Source: Bacteroidota bacterium | Lineage (GTDB): Bacteria > Bacteroidota > Bacteroidia > Chitinophagales > Chitinophagaceae | Length of the DNA stretch: 64,000 bases | Assembly: GCA_023387985.1 (NCBI GenBank) | Contig: JAEWHC010000008.1 | Location: 310,001-374,000, forward strand | Direction of reading: 5' to 3' | Shown: piece after piece, positions 57,867 to 64,000 of the stretch | Layout of the letters: every line of letters begins with the position of its first letter | How positions within the stretch are numbered: position 1 is the first letter of the stretch | Notes under the pieces: generated by a model | The model's input: only the letters and a program-made list of their open reading frames with translations | Databases searched by the model: none | Told to the model about the DNA's origin: nothing | Program-made: the position numbers and the translations under genes

Positions 57867-58193
57867 ATCTGGTTTTTTAGTTGATTGATGTGATGTATGC
57901 TCTTCGTAAATCAAAGTTCCACAGAAAAACAGGCATTTTCGCGGCCAAACTGCATCAATGACTGAATTCCGCGTACGGGTGGAAGTATTTGGGGATAGGA
58001 GGGGTTTGGGTCAGTTTGCAGTTTGCGGGGAGAGAAGTGAAATAGAGTACTTCTGCCTCCGAAGCATCCGACGAGTCGAACCTTCCAAGCCACTGCTGGG
58101 CAAGCCCTGGCTGACTCATCGTGTACCGGAGGAGGAAGATAGCCATCCCACAACAAAATTTCCCCGTAATTTTCCCTTTTTAAAATCCGCCTG
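57867..58193. other. Intergenic region between the DUF4836 gene and mgsA
   Basis: 327 bases between divergent genes, with a GC-rich centre (57960-58140). Short frames exist on both strands, but none has a signal peptide, family motif or promoter. A minus-strand 63-residue frame (opening MAIFLLRYTMSQPG) could be a repeat-derived remnant. The word TAATTTTC near 58166 is one base off a -7 element for mgsA. Confidence 0.35.
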
Positions 58194-58661
58194 ATGAAAT
58201 ACGTTGAACGACACCTGCCGGCAAGAAAAAGGATCGCGCTGGTAGCGCATGACCATAAAAAAGATGACCTGCTCGACTGGGTGAGGGTAAACCGCAGTAT
58301 TTTGGCGGAACATGAACTTTATGGAACAGGCACCACCGGCAAACTCATCGAAGAACACATAAACGTTGTGGTGCGCAAGCTGATGAGCGGCCCGCTTGGA
58401 GGGGATCAGCAGATCGGCGCCATGATCGCCTCTGAACAACTCGATATCCTCATTTTTTTCTGGGATCCCATGGAAGCTCAACCTCATGACACCGACATCA
58501 AAGCCTTGCTGCGTCTCGCCGCGGTTTGGAATATACCCATGGCCTGCGACCGCGCCACTGCGGATTTCCTGCTCACCAGTCCGCTGATGCATGAAGCATA
58601 TGTGGCCAAAGTGCCGGATTACAGCAGCTATTTGAAAAGGGAGATCAAGGACGTGGAGTAA
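58194..58661 (+). CDS. mgsA: Methylglyoxal synthase
   Basis: Converts dihydroxyacetone phosphate to methylglyoxal and phosphate, a bypass when phosphorylated sugars accumulate. The 155 residues keep the catalytic Asp71 in GPLGGDQQIG and His98 in EAQPHDTD, the phosphate loop ELYGTGTTGKLIEE, and DRATADFLLTSP near the C-terminus. Length and numbering match the E. coli enzyme. Confidence 0.95.
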   Translation: MKYVERHLPARKRIALVAHDHKKDDLLDWVRVNRSILAEHELYGTGTTGKLIEEHINVVVRKLMSGPLGGDQQIGAMIASEQLDILIFFWDPMEAQPHDTDIKALLRLAAVWNIPMACDRATADFLLTSPLMHEAYVAKVPDYSSYLKREIKDVE

Positions 58662-58802
58662 ATCGTGGGCCGCCATCGCGGCCACCAGGCCAAATGGCGA
58701 AATCACCAGGGTGGAATGGCCGGAAGGAATCGGACGAGCATAAGCCACAGCCTCCCGGTTTATGGTCACACCAATCAGGCGGCCGCAAAGGACAATTTCC
58801 CA

Positions 58803-59984
58803 TCAATAAAACGACGTCTTGTACGGATACCGTTTATGGTACATATCCCGCACTTTATCCAATATCAGTTTCCTCAGGTCATCCATATTCCGTTTTTCAA
58901 GGGCCGAAACAAAAACCGCGTTGTAATGGGTTTGGCGTTGCCACCTCGCTTCCAGGTCCTTTAGCATTTGCTGTTTTACAGAATCCTCAAGAAATTCATC
59001 AAATGTGTTTTGTTCATAGAGGTCCATTTTATTGAAAATGGTGATGGTTTCCTTATCAAACGCACCAATTTCCTGCAAGGTTGAATTGACCACGCCAATC
59101 TGGTCTTCATATTGGGGATGGCTGATGTCAACTACATGCAGGAGTACATCAGCTTCGCGCACTTCATCGAGGGTGCTTTTGAAACTTTCCACAAGGTGGT
59201 GGGGCAGTTTGCGAATGAACCCAACCGTATCGCTTAATAAAAACGGTGTATTGTCAAAAACCACTTTGCGCGTAGTGGTATCGAGCGTGGCGAAGAGTTT
59301 ATTCTCGGCGAAAACCTCACTCTTGCTCAGGATATTCATGATGGTGCTTTTGCCCACATTGGTATAGCCAACCAACGCTACACGGATGAATTCGCCGCGT
59401 TCTTTCCGCTGGGTAAATGCCTGCTTGTCATAATCCGAAAGCCGCTTTTTCAGGAGGCTGATCTTATCGCGTACGATACGCCGGTCGGTTTCGATCTCCG
59501 TTTCACCCGGTCCCCTTGTACCAATGCCCCCCTGCTGTCGTTCCAGGTGTTGCCACATGCCGCGCAAACGGGGAAGCAGGTATTGGTATTGCGCCAGTTC
59601 AACTTGCGCCCTTGCCTGAGCAGTTTTTGCCCGGCGGGCGAAAATATCCAGGATCAGGTCACTGCGGTCAATGGTTTTGATTTGAGTGGCTTTTTCAATA
59701 TTGCTGATTTGCGACCCGCTCAGTTCATCATCAAAGATGAGCAGGTCGGCATCCCGGGCACGGGCATAACCGGCAATTTCTTCCAGTTTGCCCTTACCCA
59801 CAAATGTGGCTTTGTCGGGATGGGGCAATTTCTGGTAAACCTTCTTCACGGCTTCCGCACCGGCGGTTTCCGCCAAAAATGCCAGTTCTTCAAGGTATTC
59901 TTTCGTCTGTGCTTCTGTTTGGTGCTGATGAACCAGGCCCACCAGTACGGCACGTTCACTTATGATTTGGTTTTTTTCGATCAA
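58803..59984 (-). CDS. hflX: Ribosome-associated GTPase HflX
   Basis: GTPase that splits stalled ribosomes. The 393 residues have the HflX N-terminal domain (LIFDDELSGSQISNIEKA), the glycine-rich linker RQQGGIGTRGPGETEIETDRR, and the G domain: GYTNVGKST (G1, near 207), DTVGFIRKLPHHLVESFKST (G3) and FNKMD (G4). The start must be TTG at 59984 because an in-frame stop lies a few codons upstream and no ATG follows before the conserved region. Confidence 0.94.
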   Translation of the reverse strand: MIEKNQIISERAVLVGLVHQHQTEAQTKEYLEELAFLAETAGAEAVKKVYQKLPHPDKATFVGKGKLEEIAGYARARDADLLIFDDELSGSQISNIEKATQIKTIDRSDLILDIFARRAKTAQARAQVELAQYQYLLPRLRGMWQHLERQQGGIGTRGPGETEIETDRRIVRDKISLLKKRLSDYDKQAFTQRKERGEFIRVALVGYTNVGKSTIMNILSKSEVFAENKLFATLDTTTRKVVFDNTPFLLSDTVGFIRKLPHHLVESFKSTLDEVREADVLLHVVDISHPQYEDQIGVVNSTLQEIGAFDKETITIFNKMDLYEQNTFDEFLEDSVKQQMLKDLEARWQRQTHYNAVFVSALEKRNMDDLRKLILDKVRDMYHKRYPYKTSFY

Positions 59985-60000
59985 GGGATTTCAATTTAAA

Positions 60001-60008
60001 CAAAAATA
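60001..60008 (-). promoter_or_regulatory. -7 element of hflX
   Basis: Minus-strand TATTTTTG, exact consensus, 16 bases before the TTG start. A TTG lies 17 bases upstream of it, a little short of normal spacing. Confidence 0.45.
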
Positions 60009-60116
60009 CGGGTTTGTCAGAAGGACAAAGATCAGGCCATTGCCCGAATACCGGCGAAAGGCGTTTTTCAATGTTCTCCCCGGCTGCCTGATCAGGCCTT
60101 ACCAGGCCTTCGCTTT

Positions 60117-61205
60117 TTAAACATTGAGCATTTTCATGATCATTTTTTCTTCTTTTGTGAGGCCGGCCTTTCCATCATCTTCCTCGATGGATTCCAGCTC
60201 ATCAATATACTGCTGAATGGCTTTATTCTCATATAGGTTTATGACCAGCGGATGAACATAGTATTTTTTGCAGACATTGCGGGTGTTCCCCAGGTTTTCA
60301 GCCACGGTGTCGAGCGCCTGAACAATATTTTTTTTGATTTCGGCTTCACTTTCTGCTGTTCCAAGTGCGCTAAAGGCAAGAAACGCGTTTACCGTACCAG
60401 ACCATGTCCTGAAATCCTTGGCCGTAAAATCGCTGCCACTAATCTCTTTGATATAGCTGTTCACTTTTCCTGAGTCTATAGCAAAACGGTTGCCTTCATC
60501 ATCCAGGTATTGAAACAATTCTTTACCCGGAATATCCCGGCAATGCGCTATGATCCTGGCCAGCTTCCTGTTTCGAAGGCTCACGTCATGCACAATGCCT
60601 TTTTTACCTTTGAAAAAGAAACGAATAGCGGAACCTTTAACCTCAACATGTTTGTCTTTGAGCGTAGTCAGGCCAAATGACCCATAAAGTTTTTCGTAAA
60701 TCTTATTGCCAACCCTGATGTTCGTTCTTTCCATAAGGCTTACCACTGCGGCCAGCACCTTTTTTTCGGGAAGTCCTTGCAGGCTGAGATCTTTTTCTAT
60801 GGCAAGGCGAATTTCGGGGAGCTTATTCCCAAATTCAATCATGCGGTAAAACTTGGTATGGTTTCTAAGGGCATTCCAAACCGGGTGATAACGGTATTGC
60901 TTGCGATTGAGCTTATCAAAACCGGTAGCCTGCAGGTGGCCATTTTCCAGCGCACAGATCCAGACATTTTCCCAGGCGGGCGGGATCACCAGCTTTTTTA
61001 TTCTTCCCAGGTCCTTCTTTTTCCGGATGGTTTTATTGCCATAGCGGTAGTAGAATTTGCCGCTTTTTTTGATTCGCGTTATTCCGGGTTGTTCCGCGTC
61101 GTTCACATACACCAGGTCTATCGCCTTTGCAGTCGCCTCCGGATCCCTTAGGATCTTTTTGATCTTAGAAGCGCTCAATTTAATACCCAGCCCAGATCCG
61201 TCCAT
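60117..61205 (-). CDS. DNA topoisomerase IB
   Basis: Relaxes supercoils by a 3'-phosphotyrosine intermediate. The 362 residues match the bacterial/poxvirus-type enzyme: VIPPAWENVWICALENGHLQA in the N-terminal part, MERTNIRVGN with the catalytic Arg, the TAKDFRTWSGT block with a catalytic Lys/Arg region, and the active Tyr in NVCKKYYVHP near residue 325. Such genes are scattered in bacteria and probably spread by transfer; here the composition looks native. Stands alone between hflX and the rhodanese gene. Confidence 0.92.
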   Translation of the reverse strand: MDGSGLGIKLSASKIKKILRDPEATAKAIDLVYVNDAEQPGITRIKKSGKFYYRYGNKTIRKKKDLGRIKKLVIPPAWENVWICALENGHLQATGFDKLNRKQYRYHPVWNALRNHTKFYRMIEFGNKLPEIRLAIEKDLSLQGLPEKKVLAAVVSLMERTNIRVGNKIYEKLYGSFGLTTLKDKHVEVKGSAIRFFFKGKKGIVHDVSLRNRKLARIIAHCRDIPGKELFQYLDDEGNRFAIDSGKVNSYIKEISGSDFTAKDFRTWSGTVNAFLAFSALGTAESEAEIKKNIVQALDTVAENLGNTRNVCKKYYVHPLVINLYENKAIQQYIDELESIEEDDGKAGLTKEEKMIMKMLNV

Positions 61206-61368
61206 TTGTAAAATTTAACTTAGCGGCCCTATTGCAAAGATGAAACCAAATTAAAACCGCGACATTTTCCATGTCAATTCCTGGCCGGATACCTATTGAT
61301 GGAAAAAATGAATTTAACCTGCGGCATTGAAGCAGGCCGGCCTTTCCTGTGCCGGAACGGATAAAAGT

Positions 61369-61740
61369 TCATTCGGTTTCAAAACCCGTTTCTTTCCAGG
61401 CTTTTATGCCTCCATCCAGATGCGCTACATTTTTATAACCCATATCCATTAGCGTTTGGGTGGCAAGAGCAGAACGGCCACCGGATGCGCAATGGAGGAT
61501 AATGCGTTTTTCCGGATCAAATTCCGTTTTGTGATAGGGAAGTGAAGGATCAGCGTAAAATTCCATCATACCCCGCGGTGCATGTACAGATGCCGGGATT
61601 TTTCCATTTTGCTGCAATTCTTCGTTTTCACGAATATCAATGAGCGTAGCGCCATTTTCCACTTCTTCCTTCACTTGTTGGGGGCTCAGGTTTTCGATGT
61701 TTTTTTTGGCTTCGCTTACAAGTTCTGATGCGCTTTTCAT
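61369..61740 (-). CDS. Single-domain rhodanese-like protein
   Basis: A 123-residue rhodanese domain with the active-site loop CASGGRS (Cys84), preceded by TLIDIRENEE and followed by LDGGIKAWKETGF. It should carry persulfide sulfur. No signal peptide, so cytoplasmic. A helical N-terminal extension (residues 1-20) is present. Confidence 0.9.
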   Translation of the reverse strand: MKSASELVSEAKKNIENLSPQQVKEEVENGATLIDIRENEELQQNGKIPASVHAPRGMMEFYADPSLPYHKTEFDPEKRIILHCASGGRSALATQTLMDMGYKNVAHLDGGIKAWKETGFETE

Positions 61741-62249
61741 AAGTTGCTGGTTTAATTTTTAAAAAAAAGGTTTGCGGCAGGAAGCGAACTCCACAGCAAA
61801 AATTATTCCTGAATTGCTGCCCGGCAAATAGCTGTTGGCATTTTGCCCGCAACAACCTGTTGCCTGCAGCCCCCCGGAAAGGAAGACCTGTACAAAAGAT
61901 CACCTGCCTGGACAGCTCCACCAAAAAAGTTAACCCCGCCTCCCGCTTCCCAGACAGGTTTGTGACCAGTTACGCACGTTCTGCCTTTTCAAAAGCACGA
62001 TATTTTGCTATATTTGGCTTTGCGGCCTGCGAAATTGGATAACCGAGCCCTTTGCCGTTTATACACATAAATGCACCAAAAACTAAGTATATTTTGTACC
62101 GGATCCGGCAATGAAATAACTTTAATTATTGAATTTAAACCCCCTGGCACCTTGCGGGGCAAAGGATCAGGGGCATAATAAAAGTTGGTTGCGAGACGTT
62201 TCAACATGTTCAGTTTTCAGGCTGTTATGCTGATGCAAAAGAAAAAACT
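61741..62249. other. Intergenic region between rhodanese and the NAD epimerase gene
   Basis: 509 bases between divergent genes. TATATTTG at 62009-62016 is a perfect -7 word on the plus strand but lies 234 bases before the next start, which would leave a long leader. No stable terminator, tRNA or coding frame is evident. Confidence 0.45.
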
Positions 62250-63323
62250 ATGAACATATTTTTGACAGGAGGAACCGGATATTTTGGACATGAACTTGCC
62301 CTTGAACTTGCCCGCCGAGGATATACTGTAAAATTACTAACCCGTGATATTGATTCCCATTATATACCGAAACATCCTAATGTTTTTCCGGTACAGGGGG
62401 ACCTGATGGATAAGGAAAGCCTGGTAGAAGGGACAAAAGCATGCGATTCCATTTTTCATGCCGGTGCCGCCGTTGCCCTTTACGGAAAGACCAGGACCGA
62501 AGTGTATGAAGTGAATGTAAACGGTACCATTAATTTACTGGAAGCCGCAGTGGTCAATAAGATCAGGCGGTTTGTATTTACAAGCAGTTGTGCAACCATT
62601 GGATCGACTATAAAGCATGCTTTGCATGAAGACAGTCCGCGAATGACGAGCTTTGGCGATGATTATGCCCTCTCTAAATTTGTAGCTGAGCAATGGATTC
62701 AGAAATACGCAGAAAAGGGACTGCATGCGGTGATTGTAAATGCCAGCAAGATATTTGGCCCGGGAATTAACCGGGGAACCATTTCTACCAACAGCCAGAT
62801 CGAAAGGTTTCTTTCCGGGAAATTATGCCTTGTTCCCACTCCCGGAACCTACCAGGCAGGTTATGTTTTTATCGGCGACCTGATTGACGGGCACCTTAAA
62901 GCCTGGGAAAAAGGACAAACTGGCAACCGGTACATTATCAACAGCGCCAATATGAGCATGGATGAAATATACAATGCTTTCAGGGAGGTCAGTGGCAAGA
63001 AAGGGACAATCCTTCGCATCCCTCAATGGCTGGGCGTGGCTGCCGGCCATTTGCATTATGTAACTATGCGGGCCATAGGTAAAGTTCCATTATACTCCGG
63101 CAGGGATATGAACCTCATTTACACCAACAAGATATATGATACCAAAAAAGCCCAAACGGAATTGGGTTTCAAACCTGCACCATTTATGGACACACTCAAA
63201 ACAACTATCGATTTTCTAAACGAAAAAAGGCAAACCCGGCTCAAACGCTACCATGAGCCTGCAATGCCCATCTACCCCCAGGCAGAAAAAACTGAAATCC
63301 CCTTCAATAAACTACACACTTAA
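62250..63323 (+). CDS. NAD(P)-dependent epimerase/dehydratase, extended SDR
   Basis: A 357-residue protein similar to dihydroflavonol-4-reductase and 3-beta-hydroxysteroid-type extended SDRs. It starts NIFLTGGTGYFGHELALELA with the TGxxGxxG loop, has VFTSSCATIGS and the YxxxK pair in DDYALSKFVAE near 150. The substrate is unknown. The next SDR gene begins 18 bases later, so the two form an operon and may act on consecutive steps of one lipid or aldehyde pathway. Confidence 0.85.
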   Translation: MNIFLTGGTGYFGHELALELARRGYTVKLLTRDIDSHYIPKHPNVFPVQGDLMDKESLVEGTKACDSIFHAGAAVALYGKTRTEVYEVNVNGTINLLEAAVVNKIRRFVFTSSCATIGSTIKHALHEDSPRMTSFGDDYALSKFVAEQWIQKYAEKGLHAVIVNASKIFGPGINRGTISTNSQIERFLSGKLCLVPTPGTYQAGYVFIGDLIDGHLKAWEKGQTGNRYIINSANMSMDEIYNAFREVSGKKGTILRIPQWLGVAAGHLHYVTMRAIGKVPLYSGRDMNLIYTNKIYDTKKAQTELGFKPAPFMDTLKTTIDFLNEKRQTRLKRYHEPAMPIYPQAEKTEIPFNKLHT

Positions 63324-63341
63324 ACAATAAAACTTCAAACC

Positions 63342-64000
63342 ATGCAACCAGCTTCCTATGCGGTCATCACCGGTTCCAGCGAAGGATTTGGCAAAGCCCT
63401 TGCCCTGGAATGCGCTTCGCGCAAGATCAATATTGTGCTGGCAGCTTTACCCGGCAAACCGTTGATCAACCTCGCCGAATTTATCCGGCAAAACTATGAC
63501 GTGCAGGTAGTCGCGGTGGGTTGTGACCTTGCCGAAGAAAAAGGTTGCTACGAATTGTATGAAAAAGTGATGTCCGAAAACATACCCATACAAATGCTCA
63601 TCAACAATGCAGGCGTGGGCAGCAATATGTTGTTTGAAGAAGGTGAGGTCGCTTTCCTGTCGAGACAAGTCAGGCTGAACCTCCTTTGCGCTACTGTCCT
63701 TACCCGTTTATTTTTACCACATCTCAAAGAACATAAACACTCCTTTATCCTGAATGTAAGTAGCCTGGCCAATTTTTTCAGCATGCCAAATAAAGCAGTG
63801 TATGGCGCGACAAAATCCTATATGTATGCCTTTTCCAAAAACCTCTCCACGGAAGAAGCTCAACATGGTGTAAAAATTTGCGCCATTTGCCCGGGGGGTA
63901 TGAATACCAATCTCAGTCTCACGCTCAATATTAAAAATGGGGACTGGCTAACACGGCAATCTACGCTAAACCCCGAGGTGGTGGCCAAAATCGCTATCAG
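63342..64000 (+). CDS. Short-chain dehydrogenase, cut off by the window end
   Basis: Partial gene: at least 219 residues are visible with no stop before 64000. It starts at ATG 63342 with SYAVITGSSEGFGKALALE (classical TGxxxGxG loop), continues with MLINNAGVG, the catalytic Ser in ILNVSSLANF and the YxxxK motif in VYGATKSYM, then CPGGMNTNLS. It is a classical SDR of the DltE/YdfG-like kind; the substrate is unknown. It shares a transcript with the epimerase gene 18 bases upstream. Confidence 0.85.
   Translation, partial: MQPASYAVITGSSEGFGKALALECASRKINIVLAALPGKPLINLAEFIRQNYDVQVVAVGCDLAEEKGCYELYEKVMSENIPIQMLINNAGVGSNMLFEEGEVAFLSRQVRLNLLCATVLTRLFLPHLKEHKHSFILNVSSLANFFSMPNKAVYGATKSYMYAFSKNLSTEEAQHGVKICAICPGGMNTNLSLTLNIKNGDWLTRQSTLNPEVVAKIAI

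Noticed and set aside
58060..58110. GGTTCGACTC word on the minus strand, resembling a tRNA T-arm
   Set aside because: No acceptor, D-arm or anticodon arm can be folded around it.
58116..58769. 217-codon minus-strand frame opposite mgsA
   Set aside because: mgsA is unambiguous with catalytic residues; the antisense frame has no motif.

Overview
The window reads as chromosomal DNA of a Bacteroidota bacterium, most likely of the Chitinophagaceae/Chitinophagales group. The evidence is of several kinds. There are families typical of the phylum: a DUF3098 protein beside ftsX and uppP, DUF4920 and DUF4836 exported proteins, an HmuY lipoprotein with a TonB-dependent receptor, and a lamin-tail protein with a type IX-like C-terminus. 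Lipoproteins are plentiful. About a dozen genes have the Bacteroidota -7 promoter word TAnnTTTG, and Shine-Dalgarno sites are scarce. I see no rRNA, tRNA, CRISPR array, transposase or phage gene. Apart from the small AT-rich gene at 10974-11270, base composition looks uniform by eye.

Layout: 1-6.5 kb is the edge of a surface-polysaccharide locus (asparagine synthase, two GT4 glycosyltransferases, a methyltransferase, a UDP-glucuronate-type epimerase). 6.7-11.3 kb is a minus-strand housekeeping block (lytic transglycosylase, gatA, tatA, rplS, a lipoprotein, a small secreted orphan). 11.4-14.8 kb is mfd. 15.3-18.1 kb is a probable heme uptake pair. 18.4-27.6 kb is core machinery: leuS, ftsX, DUF3098, uppP, recA, DUF4920 and trigger factor. 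27.9-32.4 kb holds an MMPL exporter, recO and a luciferase-like oxidoreductase. 32.6-37.9 kb is an ion-transport block: two tandem nhaD antiporters, an NAD(P)-binding protein and a SulP transporter. 37.9-47.6 kb carries a nitrilase-family amidase, a vanadium-haloperoxidase-like lipoprotein, acs, an MHS-type transporter with a small membrane partner, and two exported proteins. 47.9-56.1 kb is a carbohydrate block: a PfkB fructokinase coupled to an amylosucrase-like GH13 protein that has lost catalytic residues, then a GH2 beta-galactosidase and a PA14-containing GH31 alpha-xylosidase-like enzyme. 56.2-64 kb has a DUF4836 lipoprotein, mgsA, hflX, topoisomerase IB, a rhodanese, and two short-chain dehydrogenase/epimerase genes, the last cut by the window end.

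Working together: the polysaccharide genes would build and decorate a surface glycan; the HmuR/HmuY-like pair would capture heme; GH31 plus GH2 fit trimming of galactosyl-xylosyl side chains such as those of xyloglucan; the NhaD/SulP block fits Na+/pH and anion homeostasis. The most unusual item is the degenerate amylosucrase-like protein next to the fructokinase. Others worth attention are the nhaD tandem pair, the structured leuS leader, the natural C-terminal histidine run on trigger factor, and the orphan secreted Tyr/Asn-rich protein with a C7 tract upstream.
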